This document shows positions 33,491 through 41,933 of a stretch of 64,000 bases of DNA, piece by piece. The stretch's first letter is position 1; each line of letters begins with the position of its first letter. Source of the stretch: Pseudomonas gingeri (GTDB lineage Bacteria; Pseudomonadota; Gammaproteobacteria; Pseudomonadales; Pseudomonadaceae); NCBI RefSeq assembly GCF_013386165.1, contig NZ_JACAOS010000001.1, positions 747,965-811,964 on the forward strand. Reading direction: 5' to 3'. The position numbers were made by a program, and so were the translations under genes. A model generated the notes under the pieces. That model did no database searches. It was not told where the DNA came from and saw only the letters and a list, made by a program, of their open reading frames with translations.

Positions 33491-35740
33491 TCATGCAGTC
33501 ATGAGTTGTCTTGCCAGCGCCATCTCAACCGAATCCCCATCCTGGTTCAACGAATCAAGCCCAGATTCCGGCACGTCTCCTGACGTGCTTTGAGCCACGG
33601 CGATCTTCTTGGCCATCAGCTGCAGGCAGGTAATCTGCGAACTGCCGGCATAGCCAAAGAACACCACCCGAACCGGTTGCTTCTGCCCGATCCGCCACGA
33701 CCGCCGCGCTGCTTGCTGAAGGGTGTAAACGTTGTACCCCGTCTGCAGGAATGCAATGGTCGGAAAGTCGAGCAGATCCAAGCCGGTCTTTACCAGCTCC
33801 GGGTTGGTGATCAGCACGTCGATCCCACGATCAACCTGGTCGAGAATCCAATCCTCGCGCCGTTGGGTGTCCACTGAAGCCCTCAACACCGCCACCTTCA
33901 AACCGGCCTGGTCCAGCAACCGTTTCAAGCGTGAGGTGGTGTCGCGGGTTCCGCTGTAGACGGTGTAGGCCAGTACCTTGCGACCTTTGGCTTTCTCCGC
34001 TAGGCACAGTTCAACCAGCGCCTGTTCTTTGGGCATCAGATCGTCATCTCCGAAAATCGGAGGGACGAGCGCCAATGTTTCCCTGGAGCGCGGGTGCTTG
34101 ACCATCTCCGGTCGGAAGCAGCAATCCGGCCAGGCCAGCAGCACATTGAGCACCACGCCCATCAGCGTGGTGTCTCGCCGCGCCAGAGCCTGGCGCAGCG
34201 CCTGTGTCAGTTTCCCGGCCAGTTGCTGATAGGCCGAGGCCTGTTCAGCAGACATGGCGATGTCGACGAACTCTTCCTGGTACGCCGGCAGCACGTTGCC
34301 GCCGATATCCTTGAGTTTGAGGAACACGGTGTAGGGCAGCACGAAACGATGAATGCCTTTCGGGCCGAAGCCCGGGGCCTTTACCGTCCGTACCGAGAGC
34401 TTCTTGCCCTTGGCGGTTTTGTGCGACTCGTTGTCCCTCTCGGTGTAGATGTCCTTCAGTACGCCGTGATCGCGCATGAACGACATGGCCGCCGGAGCCA
34501 TGCTGCCCCGGGCGTTCGGTCGGTAGCCATCCTCGATCATGCTTCGAGTGAGGATCCGGAACAGGAGGTAAAACAGATCATCGGCGTAGCCGCCCATCAA
34601 GGTGCCGGTCAGCAGCACGGTTTTCCGCGCCTTCGCTGCCAACACCCCCATGGCCTGGCCCTGGGCCGATCCACTGTTCTTGTACTCATGCCCTTCGTCC
34701 ACCACCAGCAGGTCGAAAAAACCATCAGGCAGGTAGCGTTTGATGAACTCGGTGGGTTGATAGCCACCTTCGCCAAAGCCAAACTCGATGTTGGCAGTGG
34801 CGCGCTCCATGCGCTTGGCTTGGCGGTCGGTGAAGATGAAGTTGCCCGTGGCGTCCATAAGGTTGATGAACTCGCTGACGTTATCCATCAGCATCGATGC
34901 GAGGAAGTCCTCCCCGAAGTCGCTCAGCAACCGTTCTGCACGGACTGGGCCGATGGTCGGGATCCGACACATGGACTTCAGGATAGTGGAGCGCCGGGAA
35001 CCGGTGTCCGCTTTCCCGGGGCGTATCAGCGTCCAGAGCGGGCCGGCGCAGCGTGGACAGCTTCGCCGGCGTTCTTCTCTGTGAAATTCATCCAGGGTGA
35101 TCAGATTGCCCTCCAGGTCCTCCAGGACCTGGCCGCAATCGGGGCAGCCAGCCAGTAGGCGTCCGCCGGCAGACCGACGTGGCCAGCACGCCAGGCGCCA
35201 GTGAAACCCCATCCGCATGCGCACGCGCCCAAGAATGAAGAATTCAGGTCGTCCGTCATAGGCATCGCCTAGTTGGTCACGCAGCTTCAGCAATTTGACC
35301 AGGGTGTCAGGTCCGTTGAGCACCCAGACACGGGCGTTCGGTAAGGTTTCGAGGATCTCGCGTCGCCATTTGTAGACCAGGTGCGGCGGTGATATGACCA
35401 AAGTTCGGCGGTAGCCGGCATTGTGCATGACCGCCGCCACGGCGATGGCCATCATGGTTTTCCCGGTGCCCATCTCGGCGTTGATGATCGCGGCCTGTTC
35501 GTTGCGATCGAGCAGTAACGCGCAGACCGCTTGCACGACATCGGCCTGTGCTGGGAATGGACGGCGTTTGAGTCCGTCCATTCCCAGCTGGCGATTGGCG
35601 TTTATGTTGCCGGCATAAACCGGTGGATTTGAGCGGTTGAGGGAGTCCAGCAGCTCGTCGCCGAACTCATCAATGAATTCAGTCAGGCCGATGGTCAGGG
35701 ATGAAAGAGGGGCTTGAGAGCCCTGGGACAGGTCGTTCAT
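33491..35740 (-). CDS. SNF2-family DEAD/DEAH helicase-like ATPase (ICE)
   Basis: A 749-residue protein with Walker A MGTGKT (about residue 88), a DEGHEYK motif II (about 343), a LLTGTLMGG motif III and a C-terminal helicase domain ending YNVYTLQQAARRSWRIGQ, the signature of SNF2/RapA ATPases. Between the first motifs are two CXXC pairs (CPDC near 196, CPRC near 227) that should bind zinc. ATG 35740 has AGGAGA upstream; the frame is open to 35776. SNF2 proteins like this are conserved in PFGI-1/SPI-7 type ICEs and are assumed to act on incoming or replicating DNA. Confidence 0.85.
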   Translation of the reverse strand: MNDLSQGSQAPLSSLTIGLTEFIDEFGDELLDSLNRSNPPVYAGNINANRQLGMDGLKRRPFPAQADVVQAVCALLLDRNEQAAIINAEMGTGKTMMAIAVAAVMHNAGYRRTLVISPPHLVYKWRREILETLPNARVWVLNGPDTLVKLLKLRDQLGDAYDGRPEFFILGRVRMRMGFHWRLACWPRRSAGGRLLAGCPDCGQVLEDLEGNLITLDEFHREERRRSCPRCAGPLWTLIRPGKADTGSRRSTILKSMCRIPTIGPVRAERLLSDFGEDFLASMLMDNVSEFINLMDATGNFIFTDRQAKRMERATANIEFGFGEGGYQPTEFIKRYLPDGFFDLLVVDEGHEYKNSGSAQGQAMGVLAAKARKTVLLTGTLMGGYADDLFYLLFRILTRSMIEDGYRPNARGSMAPAAMSFMRDHGVLKDIYTERDNESHKTAKGKKLSVRTVKAPGFGPKGIHRFVLPYTVFLKLKDIGGNVLPAYQEEFVDIAMSAEQASAYQQLAGKLTQALRQALARRDTTLMGVVLNVLLAWPDCCFRPEMVKHPRSRETLALVPPIFGDDDLMPKEQALVELCLAEKAKGRKVLAYTVYSGTRDTTSRLKRLLDQAGLKVAVLRASVDTQRREDWILDQVDRGIDVLITNPELVKTGLDLLDFPTIAFLQTGYNVYTLQQAARRSWRIGQKQPVRVVFFGYAGSSQITCLQLMAKKIAVAQSTSGDVPESGLDSLNQDGDSVEMALARQLMTA

Positions 35741-35845
35741 GGTGTTTCTCCTGGGAGGCAGAAACAGGGCACGCACGACACCCCTGCGGGTATGTGCATA
35801 CCCTGCGGGTTGGTAGAGAAAACGCCTCGGCGGCGTGTGGGTGAT

Positions 35846-37303
35846 TTAGTAGTCGGACGGCAGCAGGATGGTGGTCACGCTGCGATCTGACTCGGTGATG
35901 ATCCAGAGCCTGTTTTCATCGGGGGTGTCGATGTCATAGGCGGAGAGCAGTCGATCGCCTGTGTTCAGTGCTCGTTGGTTGCTGTTCCGGTCGTCGTCGC
36001 TCAATTCCCCCCAGTCCCCCGACAGATGACGCCGAAGGTAGACGGTAGGATCGAGTGCGCCGTGCTCCACAAGATGTTGCACGGAATGGGTCAGTGCCAA
36101 TTGGCCTGGGGCGAACAGAGAGCCGGAGTCGGCTTGAGGTACTGGAGCCACTGCCGACGTATCCGGATCGGCCATGGTGGTCGGGGACGAGCTGATGGTC
36201 AGCACGCGCCCGTGATCACGGGAGCCTGGCGTCATATCCCATGCCCGAATAATGGGCACAAAACGGTCGGTCAGGATCCGTACCTCGGAGACGTTGCCGT
36301 TCTCATCCTCGGTGAACTCGGTCTTGTGGACCTTATCCTTGTAGGTGTCGCCCTTCAGTACCAGGGTTCGTCCGGCCTTCGACCGCACTACACCGGATAT
36401 CGCGCCGGCAGCCAGCGCCAAGGCCAGGTGCCAACGTGATAGGGCTCGCACGGGAGGCCTGGATGGGACTCCGTTTTGACCGAAATGCAAGGTGAAGTCG
36501 GGCCAAAGACCTTTCAACCGTGTGACCTCCAGCTGGAACTGGCCCGGTTCGAGCGTCATTCGGTAGAAGTGCTCGAGGTCGGTCGCTGCTGGCAGCACCC
36601 GATACGGTTCCCATGGCCAATTGACCGGGAGCGTCTCGGCGTTCTGCAGGTCGGCGCCGATCGTCAGAAGACGTTCACGCACCGGGGTAACCTCCCGCGG
36701 CCGGGCCAGATCCTGGCGTCGGACACGGATACCGAAGATCACCACCTGCTTGAAGGTCGGGTCTGATCCAGCATAGATCCGCAGTTCAGTGAAGTGATTG
36801 CATAGCCATCCACAGAGCTCATCGTCCAGGACATAGTGCGGAATGATGAACACCAGGACACCGCCGTACTGCAACAGGGGAAGTGCCCGTTGGTAGAAGG
36901 CTTTCTCCAGTCGACGACGACCGTTGCCCTGATACTGCGAAGCACCAGCGTGGTCGGCCACCAGGTCCCCATAGGGTGGGTTGAGCCAGAGCAGGCCGAA
37001 GGCCTGGCGAGAGATCATGGTGTCCATCAGATCGCTGTGCAGTACGCGATTCAACAGTGTCCTGGAGTGATCGGCACGCTCTCGGTCGTATTCGACAGCG
37101 AAGGTCTCCACATTGTCACGCCCGAGGGCATGCGCGGCTTCGGCCAGGGCCACGCCTTCGCCGGCACAGGGATCGAAGATCCGCATTCTGCCGGTGGGAG
37201 AGGGGACCAGGGCCTGCAGCGTTCGCTCCAGGGTGATTTCGTCGGTGGGGTAGTAGCCATTGCGGGCAAAGTTGCGCGCGAGGCGCGGGAACATCAAAGC
37301 CAT
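35846..37303 (-). CDS. N6-adenine methyltransferase-like protein (DUF6094 type)
   Basis: A 485-residue protein whose first 180 residues form a SAM-dependent methyltransferase. It has the SAM-binding FDPCAGEGVA (about 44-53) and the amino-methyltransferase catalytic motif NPPYG (about 105). The remainder, about 300 residues, has no recognised catalytic motif. It lies upstream of the SNF2 gene in the ICE core. No restriction endonuclease gene accompanies it, so it is more likely a protective or regulatory DNA methylase than part of a restriction system. Confidence 0.8.
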   Translation of the reverse strand: MALMFPRLARNFARNGYYPTDEITLERTLQALVPSPTGRMRIFDPCAGEGVALAEAAHALGRDNVETFAVEYDRERADHSRTLLNRVLHSDLMDTMISRQAFGLLWLNPPYGDLVADHAGASQYQGNGRRRLEKAFYQRALPLLQYGGVLVFIIPHYVLDDELCGWLCNHFTELRIYAGSDPTFKQVVIFGIRVRRQDLARPREVTPVRERLLTIGADLQNAETLPVNWPWEPYRVLPAATDLEHFYRMTLEPGQFQLEVTRLKGLWPDFTLHFGQNGVPSRPPVRALSRWHLALALAAGAISGVVRSKAGRTLVLKGDTYKDKVHKTEFTEDENGNVSEVRILTDRFVPIIRAWDMTPGSRDHGRVLTISSSPTTMADPDTSAVAPVPQADSGSLFAPGQLALTHSVQHLVEHGALDPTVYLRRHLSGDWGELSDDDRNSNQRALNTGDRLLSAYDIDTPDENRLWIITESDRSVTTILLPSDY

Positions 37304-37335
37304 ACAGGCCTCCTTGAGTCAGGTGTGATCCGGGA

Positions 37336-37941
37336 TTAATCCCGGGCTTCGGTGGTGAGTTGTCCTTGGCGAATCAGATCGCCCAGGGCGGGTTCGAGCA
37401 CGTCGAGTTTCAGCGACAGGCGCCAGGCCCTGATCGAGCCCTGGCCTTTGGGCAGCGGTTGCAACATGCCGTATTGATTCAAGACCTCCAGCACGGGCTC
37501 GCGCCAATGCTGGAGCAGGGGTAATGGGCAGGTTTCGGTGACCAGTGGCCAGAGCCGCTGTTGAGGTGCCTGGCCGTCCTCGAGGAGGGCGTAGGCGAAG
37601 TGATTGGCACGATCGGGTTGAGCGCAGCGCCGGTCGAACAGCCAAAGGTGCAAGAGGCTGCCGAATAACGTCCCGCGGAATTGGCGGGTGGTGCGCTTTT
37701 CCAGCAGCTCGGTGTTGGGAAAGACCGGAAGACTTCGACCGTCGACAACGATGTGGAACTGATCCAGACCGTTTTCGGCTGAGCCGAGGGTCAGCCTGGC
37801 CAGGAACTCCTGCAGGGCCGTGTCGCGGCCCCAGGCGGAGAAGAAGACCAGGTTGCGCTGTTCATCGCAGATGCAGGCATCGACATACAGGTCAGGACAT
37901 TCGTCGACCTGATACAGCCGTGTGGGTGATGGGGGGGACAT
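37336..37941 (-). CDS. hypothetical ICE protein
   Basis: A 201-residue soluble protein (starts MSPPSPTRLYQVDE) without recognisable catalytic motif. It contains a FFSAWGRDTALQEFL segment and a leucine-rich middle. It is separated by 32 bp from the methyltransferase gene and presumably co-transcribed with it. Proteins of this size occur at this position in related ICEs, with unknown role. Confidence 0.75.
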   Translation of the reverse strand: MSPPSPTRLYQVDECPDLYVDACICDEQRNLVFFSAWGRDTALQEFLARLTLGSAENGLDQFHIVVDGRSLPVFPNTELLEKRTTRQFRGTLFGSLLHLWLFDRRCAQPDRANHFAYALLEDGQAPQQRLWPLVTETCPLPLLQHWREPVLEVLNQYGMLQPLPKGQGSIRAWRLSLKLDVLEPALGDLIRQGQLTTEARD

Positions 37942-38018
37942 TGAGCAGCCTCCAGGTCGGAGGGCAGCCCAGCCCTGGAAGGGCAGGACGCTGCCCTTCG
38001 GGGTGAATGGATGGTGGG

Positions 38019-38282
38019 TTATCGATCGCGCTTGAATGAGCGGGTATGTGGGTCAAAGCAAGTGGTCGTGTCGCCCTGGAACAGAGGCGACTGACCAATC
38101 ATGTAGAGGTTGACCTGATAAAGGGCGCGCAGTTGCAAGGCAGCGTCAGCCTGCGCTTCGGTCAGCCCGATTTCGATGAAGTGCTCGCGCATCTCGTCAT
38201 CATCGGACACTTCGTTGTTGGTCAGTTGGTCTTCGACGGTCAGCAGGATGTGCTCGCCGATATCGGTGAAAATCGGATTCAT
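38019..38282 (-). CDS. small acidic protein, unknown
   Basis: An 87-residue acidic protein. Its ATG overlaps the preceding stop (ATGA at 38279-38282), so it is coupled to the next gene upstream. Downstream (37977-38000) a strong hairpin, GAAGGGCAG/CTGCCCTTC, lies before the following gene. No known family. Confidence 0.7.
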   Translation of the reverse strand: MNPIFTDIGEHILLTVEDQLTNNEVSDDDEMREHFIEIGLTEAQADAALQLRALYQVNLYMIGQSPLFQGDTTTCFDPHTRSFKRDR

Positions 38283-38563
38283 GGAGTGCTTCCTTGGTGC
38301 TGGGGCTTCTGTGCAGAGAGCCCCTGACGATTAAGTCTTTGATACAGCCGGAAGGCTGTTTCATTTGCGAACTGCCCGTCATCAGCGTTTGAGGCGTTCT
38401 TAACGAGCATTTGCAGTGCCTCCAGCGCCGGATCTACGAGTTGACGATCAAAGAGTGCTTCTCGGAAAAGATCAGCCACTTCATCAAATCCAACTTCCCG
38501 CAGAGCAGAGCAAGTCAGCAAGAGTGCCTCAGATACATCAGGGTCGTGGTAGCGATTACTCAT
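38279..38563 (-). CDS. small helical protein, unknown
   Basis: A 94-residue protein beginning MSNRYHDPDVSEALL; I prefer ATG 38563, which has GAGGA upstream, over the longer frame from 38617. It is largely helical, with no membrane segment or motif. It is coupled to the following gene through a four-base overlap. Confidence 0.65.
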   Translation of the reverse strand: MSNRYHDPDVSEALLLTCSALREVGFDEVADLFREALFDRQLVDPALEALQMLVKNASNADDGQFANETAFRLYQRLNRQGLSAQKPQHQGSTP

Positions 38564-38573
38564 GAGGATTCCT

Positions 38574-39176
38574 CTACGTGTGAGATTGACAGTTCCAGAT
38601 TTGTTGCTTGAAGTCATGGGCGTAGCCCAGTTCTCCCAGGCGGATGCATTGGGCGCGCAGGCGCTGGCGATCTACGGTGGTGTCCAGCCTGACGGTTTTC
38701 CCGAGCGGCCAGATGGTGCCGAAGAGCTCGGCGTCGTCGTTGGAGGTCGTGCGGGACGACTCCATACCGAATGGCGCGTCATCTGCTGATGGTTGAATGC
38801 TTGTGGCCTGTGCGGCCGGGCGGTGTTTTCGAGGTTGTTGTGTTGTGCTGGAGCGCGGTGTCTCTTCGTCCAGTGGGTCCGGTTCATTGGTGGTCAGTCG
38901 AGTGGTGTCTTCAACCGTCAGCTTGTCCACATCGTCAAGTGACATGCTTGCGAGCTCTGCTCGTATCTCAACAACCAGGCGACCGCCTGCTGAGTAGTGC
39001 GTGGACCGAATTCCTGTGATCGCGAAATTGCCCCGGTACTTGCCTTTGTTGTACTGCTCCAGGAGCGCGTCTTTGATGACGAACTCGCCGATGGAGGTTG
39101 AGAGGCGCCCGACGTTGAAGTCTCCGTTGCGACCGGTGATGGTCTGGATGGCCAACTGGCCCGGGATATTGATCAT
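38574..39176 (-). CDS. DUF3275 family ICE protein
   Basis: A 200-residue protein whose N-terminal region, MINIPGQLAIQTITGRNG, then FNVGRLSTSIGEFVIKD, is characteristic of DUF3275. The middle is low in complexity and rich in T, P, Q and S (about 95-140). Function unknown; the family is confined mainly to ICEs and associated plasmids. It follows a terminator that separates it from the upstream gene, so it has its own promoter or relies on read-through. Confidence 0.85.
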   Translation of the reverse strand: MINIPGQLAIQTITGRNGDFNVGRLSTSIGEFVIKDALLEQYNKGKYRGNFAITGIRSTHYSAGGRLVVEIRAELASMSLDDVDKLTVEDTTRLTTNEPDPLDEETPRSSTTQQPRKHRPAAQATSIQPSADDAPFGMESSRTTSNDDAELFGTIWPLGKTVRLDTTVDRQRLRAQCIRLGELGYAHDFKQQIWNCQSHT

Positions 39177-39230
39177 GGGTTACTCCGTACTACAGCGAGC
39201 AACTGCCGCGAGGCTGGTACTCGCAGGGAG

Positions 39231-39254
39231 AAAAAAGCCCGACGATGTCGGGCT
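39231..39254 (-). terminator. rho-independent terminator
   Basis: On the minus strand AGCCCGACATCGTCGGGCT is followed by six Ts (stem 39237-39253, T-run 39231-39236), just downstream of the gene ending at 39280. It should stop transcription from the upstream small-gene cluster before the DUF3275 gene. Confidence 0.85.
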
Positions 39255-39279
39255 CAGGGTTGGGGAGTGGGTTGTGGAT

Positions 39280-39612
39280 TCAAAGCCAGAACTCTGACTT
39301 TTCGTCCTTGAGTGCGATGTGCAGATAGATCATGCCCGGCGTTGCGACGACCAGGCGCAGTGTGAGATCCAACCAGACCCTTTCAAAGCGATCGCCTTTT
39401 GGGGGAAACCGATACAAACCGAAATTGATCAGCTCTGCACCGGGCTGCAGGTGTAATTCCCTGTAAGCCGCCATGACCACCTCTGCGAGCCGGCTGGTGC
39501 TTTCGGAGTCGTGACGCGGTTCTTCGACGTGTACCGATTCGAGCCATGCAGCTGGGGTCAGAACGACAGGGAACTTGTAGTAGCTTGCGGATTGCGTAGG
39601 TGCGTTCGACAT
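39280..39612 (-). CDS. small ICE protein, unknown
   Basis: A 110-residue soluble protein starting MSNAPTQSASYYKFP, with GGAGA upstream of ATG 39612. A longer open frame to 39705 has no supporting site. The region around LINFGLYRFPPKGDRF is mixed alpha/beta. It lies in a run of small ICE genes, each with its own leader of ~80 bases, and ends at a terminator. Confidence 0.7.
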   Translation of the reverse strand: MSNAPTQSASYYKFPVVLTPAAWLESVHVEEPRHDSESTSRLAEVVMAAYRELHLQPGAELINFGLYRFPPKGDRFERVWLDLTLRLVVATPGMIYLHIALKDEKSEFWL

Positions 39613-39735
39613 GAGTTTTCTCCAGGGGCGGGAAAGCACCTGGCCCGTCCGGGAGGTGGTTCCCCGATACGGTTTGTCAGTTATGTGATTGTTGTTGCCC
39701 AACATTTAAGGCAGCAAAAGTTAGAAGTTACGTGA

Positions 39736-40056
39736 TCAAAACCGCTCACAATCTTCGGGTTCAGGATCGTAGCGGCCTCGTAAAACCCAGTATTCCTGCC
39801 ACAATCCATACTCGATTAAGAGAGGACTGGTGAAGGCGTCGGGAGAAAAGTTATTTTTGTGATCCATCAGCGCCAGATCAGAGAGCAGACTAAGAGCTGA
39901 TTCCCAAAGCTCCTGTATTAGGAAGTAGTGTGGGTTATCATCTGGGTTATCCCCTATGATAGGGAATTTTACGTGCAGCTTGCTGTGAACGGTTGCTTGT
40001 GCAACTAAGAGGCCGATATTAATAAGCAACGGCAAGCGATGTGGATTATGCAGCAT
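39736..40056 (-). CDS. small ICE protein, unknown
   Basis: A 106-residue protein with a leucine-rich first half and tryptophan/tyrosine-rich end (EYGLWQEYWVLRGRYDPEPE). A good ribosome binding site (TTGGAGA) precedes the ATG. GC content is lower than the flanking genes. No family recognised. Confidence 0.65.
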   Translation of the reverse strand: MLHNPHRLPLLINIGLLVAQATVHSKLHVKFPIIGDNPDDNPHYFLIQELWESALSLLSDLALMDHKNNFSPDAFTSPLLIEYGLWQEYWVLRGRYDPEPEDCERF

Positions 40057-40122
40057 GGTGAGTCTCCAAAAAAATGAAAGCCACCAGCCTCTGAAGGGTG
40101 GTGTTCCCTTCGTAAGTTGTGA

Positions 40123-40142
40123 AAGGCACCCGGAGGTGCCTT
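40123..40142 (-). terminator. hairpin after the STY4534-type gene (weak terminator)
   Basis: AAGGCACC (40123-40130) pairs with GGTGCCTT (40135-40142) around a four-base loop, 20 bp downstream of the stop of the gene at 40161. Only a short T-run follows on the minus strand, so it may be an attenuator or mRNA-stabilising hairpin instead. Confidence 0.45.
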
Positions 40143-40160
40143 GCAGTTTGTTGAAGTAAA

Positions 40161-40712
40161 TCAGGAAGCTTTGCGCTGCCGTTTGGCAGGGGCCGGTTTG
40201 ACTGGCTCTTCTGCGACCGACTCAGGAGCATTGCTGCTTTCGAGCGGTGCTTCGAACGGTGCTTCAGGAGTGGCTTGTTCCTGACCTTGTTCAGCAGCGG
40301 TTGCTACTTCACGAGGTTTGGCTTCGTAGACTGTTCCACCATCAACCTTGACCCAGCCGATAAAAAGCAGGCGTCCCTTGAGGGATACTCCTGTTTTTCC
40401 TATTTTATCGCCCTTGTCGTAAGTGAAGGTGTCAGGCCAGATATCTCCGATACGAAAGCTCACGAGGACCTTTTTGCCTTTATTGTTAACTGCATCTTGG
40501 CAACGGCGAATTAGCCTTTCTGCTTCTTCACCGACCACGTTACAGTCAATATAGGTATATTCCACTTCATCAGAGGAACCCCGCAAGGCTGCAACAGTGA
40601 CAGCCATGAATGGCTTACCTTTTCGAACCGACACTTCACGAATCCGGTTGAGATAACCGATGCCAGTGGTGTGCAGGTCGAAATATTTGGTTTCGTTGGT
40701 TTGGTTGCTCAT
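40161..40712 (-). CDS. STY4534-family ICE replication protein (DUF3577)
   Basis: A 183-residue protein with the DUF3577 pattern: YFDLHTTGIGYLNRIREV near the start, then GKPFMAVTVAALRG, DCNVVGEEA and RPKGKKVLVSFRIGDIWPD-like sequence. The C-terminal 40 residues are low-complexity and end in a basic stretch (PAKRQRKAS). The first 130 residues resemble an SSB-like OB fold, consistent with annotation as an ICE replication protein. ATG 40712 is preceded by GGAGA. Confidence 0.85.
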   Translation of the reverse strand: MSNQTNETKYFDLHTTGIGYLNRIREVSVRKGKPFMAVTVAALRGSSDEVEYTYIDCNVVGEEAERLIRRCQDAVNNKGKKVLVSFRIGDIWPDTFTYDKGDKIGKTGVSLKGRLLFIGWVKVDGGTVYEAKPREVATAAEQGQEQATPEAPFEAPLESSNAPESVAEEPVKPAPAKRQRKAS

Positions 40713-40810
40713 GGTGAATCTCCAATTTCGAAAAAGCAGAAAGCGGAGAAACACTTCGCCCTTGGGGGAAAGTATTCCCCGCGAGGGTGGGTAGAGCTTG
40801 AGTGTGTTAC

Positions 40811-41029
40811 TTAGTGAATGAGCTTCATTGCAGCGATCAGCACGCCAACGGCAGCAGACAGCATGACGCCCATACGCAGAGTCAGTTTGACTTCGAGTGC
40901 CGCAATATCAGCCTTGGTTGCGAGTAGCGAATGCATGTCGGTCTCCAAAGCATCAATGACTGCGTTAGCTTTCTGCTCCGGAACATTGATCGAGATCAAT
41001 GCCTGGTAGAGAGCCAGTTCGGTTTTCAT
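40811..41029 (-). CDS. small coiled-coil membrane protein
   Basis: A 72-residue protein: a helical, heptad-like first part (about residues 5-48, including LLATKADIAALEVKL) and one C-terminal membrane segment (MGVMLSAAVGVLIAAM). This is the layout of DUF1640-like small proteins. GGAGG six bases before the ATG supports translation. It lies directly downstream of one of the duplicated promoter/leader regions, which should drive it and the STY4534-type gene. Confidence 0.7.
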   Translation of the reverse strand: MKTELALYQALISINVPEQKANAVIDALETDMHSLLATKADIAALEVKLTLRMGVMLSAAVGVLIAAMKLIH

Positions 41030-41093
41030 CAGACCTCCAAAAAAGCTGAGAGGCCTGCCCAGACGGGAAAGGCCCGTCGTGGGTGGGATAAGG

Positions 41094-41224
41094 TGCTTCC
41101 ATCGACTGAATTCGACTGATCGCGCTACCGGAAGCTGTGGCGATCTAAGGGCAGATCAATGCGGTAAACCGCATCGTAGTCTTTAGGATCCTGACTACCT
41201 GGGCATGTTGCTGACGACGTCAGC
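41094..41224 (-). repeat. duplicated leader/operator region, copy 1
   Basis: About 130 bp closely resembling 41763-41891. Conserved blocks are TCGCGCTACCRGAAGCT, AGTCTTTArGRTCCTGACT and CTGGGCATGTTGCTGACGACGTCAGC-type sequence ending in the palindrome GCTGACGACGTCAGC (41210-41224). It forms the transcribed leader between a sigma-70-like promoter and the small membrane-protein gene. The block AGTC...GACT can itself fold. Variable stretches between conserved blocks suggest selection on the blocks, not recent duplication. Confidence 0.65.
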
Positions 41225-41237
41225 GATACATGTACAC

Positions 41238-41266
41238 AGAATGGAAATGCCGCTATCGATTGTCAA
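41238..41266 (-). promoter_or_regulatory. sigma-70-like promoter for the 41.0-39.7 kb gene cluster
   Basis: On the minus strand a perfect -35 box TTGACA (41266-41261) is followed after 17 bases by CATTCT (41243-41238). The palindrome GCTGACGACGTCAGC lies just downstream, where a transcription start or operator would be. The same arrangement is found at 41905-41933. Confidence 0.65.
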
Positions 41267-41340
41267 GCCTTTGCAGCAAAAAAACTGCCAGGGAAGCCTC
41301 CCCAGCGGGAAGGTTCCCGGCTGGGGTGAGTAGCACCAAC

Positions 41341-41679
41341 TCAGCAAGCAGCTGGTGTCAGTGAGCCGACGAGAGCTGTATTTACTTGGTCAGCATCTGT
41401 TTTCCTGGGACGGCGTTTACGGGTGGGCTTTTGGACCACTCGGGTGTTCTCCTCATACCAGAGATTTAGATCGAATTCACAGTCAAATGCTCGAAGTATT
41501 GCCGGCTGACGATCCAAGTTGCGCAGCACGTCGTCTGGAACACAAGGCGGCGGTAGTTGAACGTGAGGTACAACCTTGGCCTTGGGTACGGGCGATGCGC
41601 TGGTTGTTTTCACTGCACGCAGGAATTCCCGGGTGACAGTTCCGAGTGCGAAGCCGAGGGTGTAGGTGAGTTTGGACAT
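41341..41679 (-). CDS. small basic ICE protein, unknown
   Basis: A 112-residue protein with a weak hydrophobic start and a basic C-terminal segment (KPTRKRRPRKTD). CTGGAGAAACACC precedes the ATG, the same ribosome-binding context as the SNF2 gene at 35740. It is expressed from its own copy of the duplicated promoter/leader. No family recognised. Confidence 0.65.
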   Translation of the reverse strand: MSKLTYTLGFALGTVTREFLRAVKTTSASPVPKAKVVPHVQLPPPCVPDDVLRNLDRQPAILRAFDCEFDLNLWYEENTRVVQKPTRKRRPRKTDADQVNTALVGSLTPAAC

Positions 41680-41762
41680 GGTGTTTCTCCAGCAGGTTGA
41701 GATGCGGAGAAAGCACTGGCCCTTTCGGGGAAGTGATTCCCCGCGAGGTGAGTTGTATCAGA

Positions 41763-41891
41763 TGCTTCTATCGACGATTGTCGACTGGTCGCGCTACCAG
41801 AAGCTAAGCGGCCTTGGGCGGATCAAACACAAACATCGTGTCACAGTCTTTAAGGTCCTGACTGTCTGGGCATGTTGCTGACGACGTCAGC
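41763..41891 (-). repeat. duplicated leader/operator region, copy 2
   Basis: Second copy of the leader at 41094-41224, with the same three conserved blocks and the identical palindrome GCTGACGACGTCAGC (41877-41891). It precedes the gene at 41341-41679. Confidence 0.65.
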
Positions 41892-41904
41892 AGGGCACGT
41901 CCAT

Positions 41905-41933
41905 ATACTCAAATAGGGAAGGGGATGTGTCAA
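41905..41933 (-). promoter_or_regulatory. sigma-70-like promoter for the 41.3 kb gene
   Basis: Perfect TTGACA (41933-41928, minus strand), 17-base spacer, GAGTAT (41910-41905) as a fair -10 box; a TATATG three bases further on is an alternative. Same position relative to the palindrome as in copy 1. Confidence 0.65.

Noticed and set aside
33282..33494. A 70-codon minus-strand open frame
   Set aside because: Its first codons coincide with the terminator hairpin and T-run after the SNF2 gene and there is no ribosome binding site.
33491..37303. A DISARM- or BREX-like defence system (SNF2 helicase plus methyltransferase)
   Set aside because: The required partner genes (DUF1998, phospholipase D or PglZ proteins) are absent, and such a pair is regular backbone in PFGI-1/SPI-7-type ICEs.
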